64,000 bases of DNA from Oreohelix idahoensis (lineage: Eukaryota > Mollusca > Gastropoda > Stylommatophora > Oreohelicidae). Numbering within the stretch: position 1 is the stretch's first letter; each line of letters begins with the position of its first letter. The DNA is taken from positions 1 to 64,000 of the forward strand of contig JAMPIV010016264.1 in assembly GCA_024509875.1 (NCBI GenBank), given 5' to 3'. A program made the position numbers and the translations under genes. This document shows positions 21,140 to 30,316 of the stretch, piece by piece. The notes under the pieces were generated by a model that worked only from the letters and a program-made list of their open reading frames with translations, searched no databases and had not been told where the DNA came from.

Positions 21140-23509
21140 TTAGTTTTCCTTCTTTCTATCCTCCTCAAGCTCTGTGGGATGGCGACTAAGAAAATCTGCG
21201 CCCACATTCTGTTTTCCAATAATATATTCATCCTTTACTATCTCTCTCCTTCCGGTTCGGCTTTTCATCCAGGCTCTTACTGCTGGTGAAACGGGGTCGG
21301 TAGGTTTCCCATGAAGTTTACCGCCCTCTTTTCGTTGATAGTTGGATGTGGTTTTCCCTCGCAAATCCGTAGGGTTTTGATTTTCGCTACATGATTTGTT
21401 CCTTTTTTCCAGCGCATGGGGTTCAGACTGCAATTGAACCTGTGTGGGATGTTTCCTTTCCCCTCCCGTGCAAATCTCGGGAGTACCCCTGATTGCTGGT
21501 TTGCGTGTAGATTTTTGATGAAGACTCTTCCGTCGACTTTCTGAATCTACATAGGTGCACTCTGGACAGGAATTTACATACTGATTTATGTCTTCCGTAA
21601 TACCTGGCCAGTAGAACTGGGTGGCTATTCTTTGTTTTGTGGCACCATTACCCAGGTGTTCACTCAAAGTTGATATGTGTCCCCAGCCTATAACCTTATT
21701 CCTATAGGTGGATGGTACAACAATTTGACCATGACTTTTCGTCCCTCTTCCAGCTTTCCTGTACAAGAGTCCATGTTCCATATAGAAATGTCCTTTCCTT
21801 GGAGCTTTATGTGTTTTTGATAATTTGCCAAAACAAGGCTTCAACGTGCTGTCTGCTTCTTGAGCCCGTTTCATTTCAGTTGAATGAAATTTTACGTTGG
21901 TGTCCCTCTCTATGTTCCTGGAGTCAGCCTTGGTCTGGATTCCTGCCATAACCATAGGTTTTACGGGGTCTCCTAAGAAAACATATTTACGCCCCAACAT
22001 TAGGGGGTAAAAGGGATCATCTATCACAGCTGCATTTATCTCCCCTTCCACATAGCGACAACTGACATGAATCTTTGCTATGGGTAATGTAAGGGGTGAT
22101 GTTCCTTTTAGTGGCCCTTGAATCTCTACTGTTTCTGTGGTGATTTGTTCAGGGCACACCAGAGATGCACACACGACTGCGTCATAGGACAAACCTGTGT
22201 CATACATTCCTGTGACTTGTTTGCCATTCACAGTCACTATCTCCTGGGTAGGTGGGTGATGGAGGCTATTCTGACCCACAGTCAGTTCCTTCCTAACAGA
22301 AGTCCTCACCTGTAGACATGCAGCATGATGAAGGGGTTTTTTCCTCCCACATTCATCCGTGTTGTGGTTGCTCATCTTACAAAATTTGCACCACTTAGCT
22401 CCCTGTTTGTAGGGTTTATTTTCCTGAGTCTGAGGGTTCTTGTCCTTATTATCAAATCTTTGCTTGTTTCTGTATGGTTGATCCATCTGGTCAAAATCGG
22501 TATTCTGCGGTGGTGGCTTATATCCTTCTACCTGCTTCCTTTTTGTTCCTACCAATTCAGCTTGAGCTGCTTGGTATCTCTCTGCACATTTCAAAATGTC
22601 TTCCAGCCTCTCTGCTCCTTGTTCCATAAGGAATTTCCTCATTTCTTGAGACATGGAATCTTTCACTTGCTCTAACATAACCATTTCTTTCAGATCCTCG
22701 TAGGTTTTCTGATACTTACCTAAACTACTCCATTTCAACAAATACGTTTCTAGCCTAGCTGAGAACTGGTTATATGTTTCTCCAGGTAGAGGTTTAGAAG
22801 TTCTAAATTTCTTCCTATATGCCTCAGAGTTCTTTTCATACCGGATCAGTAAGGCTTGCTTTAGTATTTCATAATTTTCCTGATCTTCTTTGGGGAGTTT
22901 CAGAAACACATCATATGCAATACCTCTCAATCCCTGGGATAACTTTAGACTCCATTTTTCCTTTTCCAGTCCATATGTAGAGGCTAGCCTTTCATACCTA
23001 TCCAGGTACGACTCAATTGCGTCCTCCTTTTCAACAAATGGATCTAGGTGGAAGTTCATGGCCCCATTTGCTGTGTTCTGAAAAGAGCTATTCGCAGAAT
23101 GAGGTGAGCTATTACCATGGGTGATAGTCCCAGCCTGAAGTTCAAGATCAAGCTGTCTCATTTTCAGCTCATGGTCTCTCTCTGCTTGTAACCTCCTTTC
23201 TTCTCTCTCAGCTTCTAATTTCTTGGCTTCTCTTTCTGCATCCAATTTCTTGGCTTCTCTTTCTGCTTCCAATTTCTTGGCTTCTCTTTCTGCTTCCAAT
23301 TTCTTGGCTTCTCTTTCTGCTTCCAATTTCTTGGCTTCTCTTTCTGCTTCCAATTTCTTGGCTTCTCTTTCTGCTTCCAATTGCTTTGCTTCTCTCTCGG
23401 TGTACTTTTCACATTCCGTCGTGACATACCGGATCAGAGCGTCACCATCCATGCCAAGCTCTTTTCCCACCTGCAGTGTAGCAGACCTAAATTTGACCAA
23501 GTCAGCCAT
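21140..23509 (-). CDS. Gag-protease-integrase(start)-RNase H(end) ORF, Gmr1-like
   Basis: An open 789-codon minus-strand frame between two LTRs. Residues 40-105 are a coiled coil of ten-residue EAKKLEAERE repeats. Residues about 150-320 look like capsid, and 228-312 (for example 'EMVMLEQVKDSMSQEMRKFL') resemble the SCAN domain. A CCHC knuckle follows at 374-387 (CKFCKMSNHNTDEC). A retropepsin-like domain at 423-515 has 'MYDTGLSYDAV' and 'YPLMLGRKYV'. At 573-652 comes the integrase zinc-binding region: 'GWGHISTLSEHLG' (His pair) and 'NSCPECTY' (Cys pair). The integrase core and RT are missing. The last residues (758-776, with 'GKQNVGADFLSRHP') are the end of RNase H. The order PR-IN-(RT)-RH is that of Gmr1-type elements. 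It is an internally deleted, probably non-autonomous copy that may still make Gag and protease. Confidence 0.88.
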   Translation of the reverse strand: MADLVKFRSATLQVGKELGMDGDALIRYVTTECEKYTEREAKQLEAEREAKKLEAEREAKKLEAEREAKKLEAEREAKKLEAEREAKKLDAEREAKKLEAEREERRLQAERDHELKMRQLDLELQAGTITHGNSSPHSANSSFQNTANGAMNFHLDPFVEKEDAIESYLDRYERLASTYGLEKEKWSLKLSQGLRGIAYDVFLKLPKEDQENYEILKQALLIRYEKNSEAYRKKFRTSKPLPGETYNQFSARLETYLLKWSSLGKYQKTYEDLKEMVMLEQVKDSMSQEMRKFLMEQGAERLEDILKCAERYQAAQAELVGTKRKQVEGYKPPPQNTDFDQMDQPYRNKQRFDNKDKNPQTQENKPYKQGAKWCKFCKMSNHNTDECGRKKPLHHAACLQVRTSVRKELTVGQNSLHHPPTQEIVTVNGKQVTGMYDTGLSYDAVVCASLVCPEQITTETVEIQGPLKGTSPLTLPIAKIHVSCRYVEGEINAAVIDDPFYPLMLGRKYVFLGDPVKPMVMAGIQTKADSRNIERDTNVKFHSTEMKRAQEADSTLKPCFGKLSKTHKAPRKGHFYMEHGLLYRKAGRGTKSHGQIVVPSTYRNKVIGWGHISTLSEHLGNGATKQRIATQFYWPGITEDINQYVNSCPECTYVDSESRRKSLHQKSTRKPAIRGTPEICTGGERKHPTQVQLQSEPHALEKRNKSCSENQNPTDLRGKTTSNYQRKEGGKLHGKPTDPVSPAVRAWMKSRTGRREIVKDEYIIGKQNVGADFLSRHPTELEEDRKKEN
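23200..23395 (-). repeat. 30-bp coding minisatellite in gag
   Basis: A 30-bp unit (plus strand 'ttcttggcttctctttctgc' plus ten bases) is repeated about six to seven times in frame, giving EAKKLEAERE repeats. Units differ by one or a few bases, with a 'gcatcc' variant giving Asp. All three forward or reverse frames stay open across it, which explains the long antisense frames seen here. Confidence 0.9.
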
Positions 23510-23772
23510 GATGTATCTGTAGTCTAGTAGGGCAAGCGATCTTACTCAAACTAATTTACTACAATATAATTAACTTATTTAAAATTAAAGTTAATTAAAC
23601 TGACTTCACCATATATGAAACAGCTTTCTTTATCTGTACTCAATGGTACTCCTACAAAAAATATAATTATTTCCTATTATGTTTACTCTTTCCAAAAAAA
23701 AAATTTGTTCAAAAAAGAAAATTTCCTACACAGCAGAAATAGAAAGATGGCTCAGGAATATCAAAGATATAT

Positions 23773-23790
23773 CCCGCAGACGAGCCCCCA
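23773..23790 (-). promoter_or_regulatory. primer binding site, tRNA-Pro type
   Basis: One base inside the 5' LTR, the minus strand reads TGGGGGCTCGTCTGCGGG. It begins with TGG and its first 12 bases are those of the tRNA-Pro primer site known from gammaretroviruses; the later bases differ slightly. This marks the right-hand LTR as the 5' LTR. Confidence 0.7.
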
Positions 23791-23791
23791 C

Positions 23792-25195
23792 TGTAGCGGG
23801 AGGTTATTTAAAATTATATATTATGTAAGAGTATGCCAGTAAAGAGTTCTGACCTTACAAGTAATACCCCAGTCTTAGAAATAAGCACTGGTGTATTGTT
23901 ATCATAAAAATAGTCAGACTGTAAAAACCCTGGCCCAGTTGGTAAGAAGTAGTACCAGGATTTAAGGTGTCTCCTCCCTATGACTATCTTATGATTACTT
24001 ATATTCTAGGGGATAATAAAATGAACATTCACTGAAACCACAAATGGAAGAAGTGAATAAATCCTCAGGTACAGTTAAAATTATTTTAATATTTACACTA
24101 ATATTCTATTTCTACTAGTTGGAAAAGAGTATAAAAATATATATAAAAGTATTCACACAATTACTATTATTGTCTGTTTAGACTTCAAGATCTTGAATAT
24201 TACAGTTACTGCAATCACGGTTTTTAGTTCTTTGACTTTACAAATAACTGTCATCACTTGACTGTTTGAATATTAGGTTCACTATGGCTGTTTTCATAAA
24301 TGGGTGGTCAGTGTCTTAACTGCCACTTATCTTATCACTTGATACTGCTGAAACTGTCCTTTGCTGATATCAGACTTGGTAGGCCCAACAGTAGGGATGC
24401 CAATGACCAGTTGAAGTTCACTCTTTGGGGTCCTGCACTTTTGTGGGATTGCCTCGGATGAACTACACCGGCTTCTGATACTGGACAGTCTGGTTTGAGT
24501 TATTTCATGGAACCCTCAGACTTCAGATACTGGACTTAAAAATGTTTCTGGCGATCCGCTCACAATTCATGGATAGTGGCGAAACTCTGCCTCCAGTCTG
24601 GCTCAAACCTCTTTCGTTGTGTATCTCTCTCAGTTTACCAATCCGCTACTTATACGCAAAGCGCGGACGTATCGGAGAGTACCGACGTCACAGCCTAAAC
24701 CTAACCTGAAAAATCCTTCCCGAACAGTGATTTCGGCCGATCTGTGCGTCGACTGAAATTTTGCCTTTATCATTCTCGGCATATATAATATCCATATTGT
24801 TCCATCTTATCTAGTTTTATACAGCTGATAAAACTCTATCTTCCTATCCATGTAAATTCCCAAACTGTTATTTGTTGATTTTAATATTTAGAACAGAAGT
24901 GGGTTTACATGCTTTTAGCGTAACTGTGGGCAGCCGAAATACGCATATATCTCCGTAAATGAGAACTTCCTACCGTTCCATCTTATATGCAGTTATACAC
25001 CATCCTTCCCTGTACTGAAATGTAAAATCCTTTTCATACGGATTCCCTTCTGTATTTATTTATCGTTGGCGATTTCCTCTGTCCGATATACATTTCGCTG
25101 ATACACCGCCATTTTGAAAGCGGTCACTCGATCGTAGATGGGTTTATAAATCTAACTGAACCCATTTGCAATGACTTGAAACCAATTTTGCGACC
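23792..25195 (-). repeat. 5' LTR of Gmr1-like element
   Basis: This is the second copy of the 1.4-kb LTR. Its outer end differs from the left LTR by one base (gcgacc instead of gcgaca). It should carry the promoter on the minus strand, but I could not place a start site. The five bases outside the two LTRs (ggcca on the left, ctgtt on the right) do not match, so no target-site duplication is visible. Confidence 0.87.
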
Positions 25196-26454
25196 CTGTT
25201 TGCTTTAAATCATGATTACGAGAACTACAAGAGAGAAAACTGGACTGATTCTAAAGGCGACGAACTGGAACGGACTACGGACTACAACTTATGGAACTAC
25301 GGCGACGAATGGACTATGGACTACGACTTATGGAACTTGGAACACAAGAAGTACAAATGGGAAAGAAGAGGAACTGGTGGAAGAGATGAGGAAAGCAAAA
25401 TTAGAAATCCTGGCTATAACAGAAACAAAGAAAAAAAGGACAAGTCATGGATCTCGATGGCAACACGCTGCTCTACAGTGGAGTACCTACATCTGAAAGA
25501 GCTAAAGGGGGCATGGGCTGCATTGTGGCCAAAAACCAAAAAGATAGTATCAAGGGATGGAACTTTGTCTCTGAGCGCGTTATGGTTGCAAAACTTAAAG
25601 AAGGAGAAACCATAGTCAACCTGGTCATAGTGTATGGGCCAAATGAGGATGAGAGAGCAAGGAGGAATTCTTTGAGCTGCTTCAAAGGACAATGAATGAC
25701 TGCCTAGATGAAATTATCATGCTCGGAGATTTTAATGCCAGAGTTGGAAATGACCATGCTAGATAGGGTGGAGTTAACGGAAGATGTGGAGAAGATACTC
25801 TCAATGACAATGGAAAGTGACTCCTTAGATTCTGCAGTGAGCAGAATCTGATCATTACAAACACAAAGTTCCCCCATAAGCGCATACATGCATACACTAG
25901 ATGTGAACCAACAAAGAATGAGAAGTCAGTGATCGACTATGCCATTGTTAGGAGGAGCTCATTCAAATATGTCTGGGACTCCACCTCCACGTGGTGGTCC
26001 TGGAAACAGTCTGCAGCTGTGCAGGCTGGCTGAGCGAGTGTGGATCGAAATGGGAAGGCAAACCCGGTCCTAAAAAATGCCGTGCAGAAGTCGGATGTGT
26101 CGACCGAAAGGTGCAGATATCACAGCAACGTTGTAAACAGACACAACGCAACCACCGTCCTTTTCAGGGCGAACGAAGAAGAAGAAGAAGAAATATGTCT
26201 GGGATGCTAGAGTCTGGAGGGGGCCAGAGATTGGAAGGGATCACTATTTGCTTACAATCAAAAGAATAACTAACTGAAAGGGTTGCTCAACCTAGGAACT
26301 GCCCAACATCACGCAAGAAACCAAGTAAACAAATGGGAGAAATGAACATTAAGACCTACAAGCTGAGAGAACCTGAAATTAAGACCAGATATCAGGGGCT
26401 TATTGCAACAGCGGTGAGAAACACAGAAGAACAACCTGATGACTTGGAAACCCT
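25196..26454 (+). pseudogene. LINE-G endonuclease region
   Basis: Plus strand. Overlapping frames encode an RTE-like AP endonuclease: 'KAKLEILAITETKKK' with the catalytic Glu, 'GWNFVSERVMVAKL', 'VNLVIVYGPNEDE', 'EIIMLGDFNARVGND' and 'KFPHKRIHAYTR'. A 212-bp insert interrupts it at 25979. After the insert the reading continues ('RDHYLLTIKR', then 'EIKTRYQGL') until a LINE-H tail cuts it at about 26452. No RT is present. A repetitive Thr/Tyr/Gly stretch at the start (25255-25330) is unlike an endonuclease and may be low-complexity leader. Confidence 0.75.
25979..26190 (+). mobile_element. 212-bp SINE-like insert with (GAA)n tail
   Basis: The insert is flanked by a perfect 14-bp duplication, 'aaatatgtctggga' at 25965-25978 and 26191-26204. 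It ends in 'gcgaacgaagaagaag', almost the same as the 3' end of the Nimbus-like LINE at 52273-52912 (gcgaacgaggaagaag). It has no ORF. A weak A-box-like 'tggctgagcgag' and a 'ggatcgaaat' lie inside, but not at standard spacing. It may be a SINE that uses the Nimbus-type machinery, or a short LINE 3' end of an unseen family. Confidence 0.7.
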
Positions 26455-26640
26455 TACTTACTTACTTAGTCATTCCCCTTCTACCGTGAGGTGTAGAGGT
26501 TTGGAAAAGAGAGCGCCAGACTATCCTATCGGCTGTCTTCCTCCTGGCCTGGTTCCATTCTAGTCCTCAGTCCCTCAAAGATTGTATAATGTTGTTCTCC
26601 CAGCAGACTCTGGGTCGTCCTTGAGGTCTGGATTGCTGGC
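26452..26640 (-). mobile_element. LINE-H 3' end with (AAGT)n tail
   Basis: Minus strand, the same sequence as 58696-58855. It encodes the end of a LINE ORF2 ('RRKTADRIVW', 'TPHGRRGT') followed by an (AAGT)n tail, seen here as 'cttacttacttag' on the plus strand. It is strongly 5'-truncated. Confidence 0.75.
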
Positions 26641-26834
26641 TCTTAGTTTCCTTCAATTTTTTAAAACTCACGTCAATATAAATTTTAAAAATATTAATTT
26701 TACATCACAATATGGTAGTCTGTTCCATAGCAAACAATTTGATGTGTAACACTCTTGGGAAGACTTCAAATTAAAATGTATCAAGGAACATTAGAAGTCA
26801 GATATGTCAGAGTATGAGAAAATGATGCAAAATA

Positions 26835-27180
26835 TCAGGTCTGAAAAGAGTTAAGACCATTATACTCATTAATTAATTGGTCACTTTTGTCTACCCCACC
26901 CATATAAGTGTTATATTGTTTCACTACATTTGGCTGCTTAACTTTTAACTCTGTAAATTCCCCATTAACTTTTGTTCTTCTAGGGACGTCTGAAAATCCA
27001 TTAGCTGTTTTAAAATTAGACATTTTTATAAACATAAATAAGATACGAGATTGACAGTAAACAACTTGAACAAATTCACAGGCCTTAAAAATTCTTAGAC
27101 ATATTCTTTCATTAGCTTTTCTTTCTTCAGAAAAACCCCAGGTTTTTTACAAAGCCAAAACTTTAGAATTGACATAGGGG
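26835..27180 (-). pseudogene. piggyBac transposase fragment, C-terminal part
   Basis: The minus strand encodes a 66-residue frame with 'VKQPNVVKQYNTYMGGVDKSDQLI', the conserved piggyBac region around the third catalytic Asp, preceded by 'RRTKVNGEFTELKV'. Upstream frames to about 27180 are weakly similar and broken. It is a short, dead fragment of a family different from the copy at 30317. Confidence 0.8.
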
Positions 27181-27224
27181 CTGCATCTATTTAAATTTGC
27201 CCTTAAAGTTGTTTTTTAATTGTT

Positions 27225-27462
27225 ATTGTTGTTCTGAATTGGCATTATTGCACTCCGGGCAAACCCATAGGTGCTCAGTAAAAGTTAAAGGGTATGAATA
27301 CAAACTGTTCCTGTTGCGTTCTGGTTGTATATAAGCCGGATGCATCCTCTCTTACATCCATCCCTGCCAGTCTCATGCCTAATGCTGAACTCCACCAATC
27401 TCAGCCGTGATGACTCATCGATTGCAGTGTCATTCTCTAACATTGGATCAGTTTTTAAAAAC
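27225..27462 (-). mobile_element. LINE-E 3' end fragment
   Basis: Minus strand, matching 16150-16380 over the 3' end (the 'gcactc.gg.caaaccc' and 'gcatcctctct' blocks), with many substitutions. It begins with the family's TTATTG-type tail on the plus strand. It is old and truncated. Confidence 0.65.
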
Positions 27463-27775
27463 CTGTGTATGATGTCATAATTGTTTACCTGTAAAGCTAC
27501 ATGGAATGTTCATTAATGTGTCATATATAGAAGTCATGTTTAATGTTGCAGTTATATCACTTCTACAAGGTAAGTATTCATTTCTTGACAATCTTTAGAT
27601 TTGTGATTATCAAACCATCACTGCTCTGAGAGTAGCCTGCTTGTAGCATGACAAATACTTATGTTCCACTAAATTATTTAGTTTCAAAGTTGAATCAGAT
27701 TTTTCACCACAATATTTTTCAAATACCTATATTAAGCACTCTAAGTAATTCTCATTTATTTTGTTGTCCTGCCAG

Positions 27776-27896
27776 AATTATGATAGTCAAAGCTACACTG
27801 AAGACTGTGATACTCATGTTCAGATAGTTGACATCATGGATACAAAAACACCAAGAATTAAGAAAGTAGAACAACCTGGCTTATGTAAAGATGAAG
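27776..27896 (+). CDS. C2H2 zinc-finger gene, internal exon
   Basis: A 121-nt exon with a strong pyrimidine-rich acceptor (ttttgttgtcctgccag) and a donor GAAG|gtaatg. It encodes 40 codons plus one base, with no stop: 'NYDSQSYTEDCDTHVQIVDIM' and on to 'CKDE'. It starts in phase 0, matching the exon ending at 1477, and ends in phase 1. The last exon begins with the two bases that complete a GAT codon (Asp). The acidic, non-finger sequence is typical of the linker region before a finger array. No domain is recognised in it. Confidence 0.65.
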
Positions 27897-28123
27897 GTAA
27901 TGAAATGGTAGTCGTAAAGATGAAATATTGCTTTGCATACTTTTTTTTTATATTGCTTTATTGATGTCTGACAATCTAACTTTGCATTCTTAGGGGAAAA
28001 AAGATGTGTAAGACCAGAACATGACTGAGGGTTCTATATATATATAGAGACAATAGTAAATCTTCTCATACACCTTTTATCCTAGTCAGGCATTCCAATT
28101 TGTTATCATACATCAGTTCGCTT

Positions 28124-28148
28124 ACACACACACACACACACACACACA
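28124..28148. repeat. (AC)n microsatellite
   Basis: About 12 uninterrupted AC units. A short (AT)n run also lies at 28625-28637. Confidence 0.95.
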
Positions 28149-28260
28149 AATCATAGACATCCATTATAGAAATAAAAATTCACACATTATATCATAGTTT
28201 TTGTCAAAACAAATTTATAATGATTCATCCCTCTACTCCTAAGATGTTACACACATTAAC

Positions 28261-28303
28261 TTACTTACTTAGTCGTTCCCCTTCTACCGTGAGGTGTAGA
28301 GCT
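28261..28303 (-). mobile_element. 43-bp LINE-H insertion with target duplication
   Basis: Only the last 43 bp of LINE-H, including its (AAGT)n tail, sit between two perfect copies of 'cacattaac' (28252-28260 and 28304-28312). It is a complete insertion event that was truncated almost to the tail. Confidence 0.85.
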
Positions 28304-28312
28304 CACATTAAC

Positions 28313-29218
28313 AAACATACCAATTATAATATTTTGACCTTTTGATAAGCATTCTTTTAGGTGTCTGTGTATTTCAGTCTGTGAACCTTTTTTGGTGTTC
28401 ATATATTTTGGTGTGTGTAAAAGTGTGTATGTGCATATAATATTTATAGTGAGTTTTCTGATTATATGCTAGAAACTGCCAGAACCTATCATTTTCATGA
28501 AAATGCATAACAGTAACTGTCAAGAACAAAATCAATGGTCAGATGACAAAATGAACAATACACAAGACCTTACAATACAATCAATAGGCTGGAGTCCAAA
28601 AGAAAGCAATTCAAGACAGTAGAAATATATATATATATTTATAACACAAGACCTGTCAAACAAACAACCACAGGAGATTGAAAAATTAACATATGTGCAT
28701 GATAGTTAGGATCTTTAACGTAAGAATACAACATATAAACATGGTTGATGGATACTTAATTTACATGACAATAGTTAAAGTAACAAAACTGAACAGACCA
28801 ATTCACTAACAAATTTTAATTCGAAGTGGCTCCAAAATTCACTGAGTCTCTCACTGATCAAGATTCCCACACTTGAATTAAGTCTCACAGAAATTTACAG
28901 TAAATAATACAAATCAATTCCAAAGAAGTAAGATATATTACTATTACCAACAAAAAGCACAGATTAATATTGGGTAACAATAACAAGAACATCACTTCAT
29001 TATGATGTAGTACAAGAAATGCCTATTGAAAAGTGATAAACAGTCTTACTGAGTAGTGATGAATAGATTACATCTCTAGTAAATAGGATGCTTAGCAAAC
29101 AGCCTGGTGAAGCATTTTGGTAGGAATAAGGCAGACTGCCATAGATGCAATTAAAAAAATATGTTGATCCTGTAGATTGACCCACTGGCACAGACAATTG
29201 AAGAAAGCCTAAGTACAC
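28313..29218. other. intron sequence, no gene recognised
   Basis: AT-rich, without ORF similarity. A 111-codon minus-strand frame at 29335-29000 has no recognisable motif and runs into the inverted-repeat element on the right, so I do not call it a gene. Confidence 0.4.
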
Positions 29219-30106
29219 ACCTTTAGCACGCTGCGGGCGACATGTGTCGCCAAAAAAAACTTTGTTCTGACAGCTGGAGGCGACCTTTGTCGCCTTACGG
29301 ATTTCATCGTTTCTAGCATTAGGACTTGTGTACACGTGATTTCAGCCCCGGATTTTAAATTCTAATGTTATTTGCAAGAGAGTTAGCTTCCGTTTCCGAT
29401 CTTAAAAAAGTAATGGATGTATTCGCGTTTATTTTCTGTGAACTTTTTAAATCAAAATGAATCGGCATCGAACACGCGGCCATTTTTGCTCTAATTTTAT
29501 TGGATTCTGACGCCATGCAGTGGGGATGAGATTTTTGTCTTTATAAGCGCTGATATCGGTTCCTAGAATATGTTTGATGGCCGAGATGGGAATGAAAGTA
29601 GAATGGCATTGCTAGTATGTATAATTTTAGGGGTAAGGATTAGGTTTATCGGAAAGGTTTAGGGTTACGGCCGAATGTAACTGCTGACGAGGGCGTTTGT
29701 TGCTTTGCTACCGATGATGGGTGTAACGAAAAGATCATCATTTGATTTGTATTGGTCAAATGACTTTCATTGAGATGCAAGGGATATGGACTCTTCGTTT
29801 GTTGGTCATTTTTTAAAAATTTTTTTAAAATTTTAAAATTAAAAAAAAAAAATTTTAAATTTTTTTTTGGTTTTTTTCATCTTTCCTTTCCTCTCTTCCT
29901 ATCACATCTAACATGTACACAAACAAGTTTTATATCATCAGATTCACCATTCATTTATTTATATAAATTCCAAAAATGATGGCAATTGACCAAGAAACAC
30001 AAAAACAATAGACATTACAAGACACCCACTATAAAAACGGGACGCTGTGAAAAAGAATGCAGCTGCAGGCGCAAATTTTCGCCAAAGAATGCAGCGTGCT
30101 AAAGGT
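29219..30106. mobile_element. candidate inverted-repeat (MITE-like) element
   Basis: A 16-bp perfect inverted repeat bounds this stretch: acctttagcacgctgc at 29219-29234 and its complement at 30091-30106. Just inside the left end are two hairpins, GGCGACA-tg-TGTCGCC (29236-29251) and GGCGAC-cttt-GTCGCC (29279-29294), of the kind found near piggyBac termini. The middle holds a long A/T palindromic run (29812-29870). There is no transposase ORF. I find neither a TTAA nor another duplication at the borders. It may be a MITE, or a terminus of the piggyBac that starts at 30317. Confidence 0.5.
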
Positions 30107-30316
30107 CTCCTAAAGGACGAGTGGCCAGTTTTTATGGTCAATAAATCTAGGCTCTGAAGACAGTAGGCCAGTTTTCAATGACATGGTCTTTGAACTAAGC
30201 TTTTGTTTTGTTTCATCCCAGTTAGAAGTTTTAGATGACTGGGAAACTTCTAGCATCACTCTTTCAAGTTCTTTCAACACGTTTACATGAGCCACCTGCT
30301 GTAAGTTTTACAAAAT

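Noticed and set aside
23223..23522. Plus-strand frame of repeated ASLSASNFL units
   Set aside because: It is the antisense reading of the 30-bp gag minisatellite.
30110..30295. 61-codon minus-strand frame starting MAHVNVLKEL
   Set aside because: It looks protein-like in composition, but no motif, splice context or second copy supports it. It may be part of an unknown transposon.
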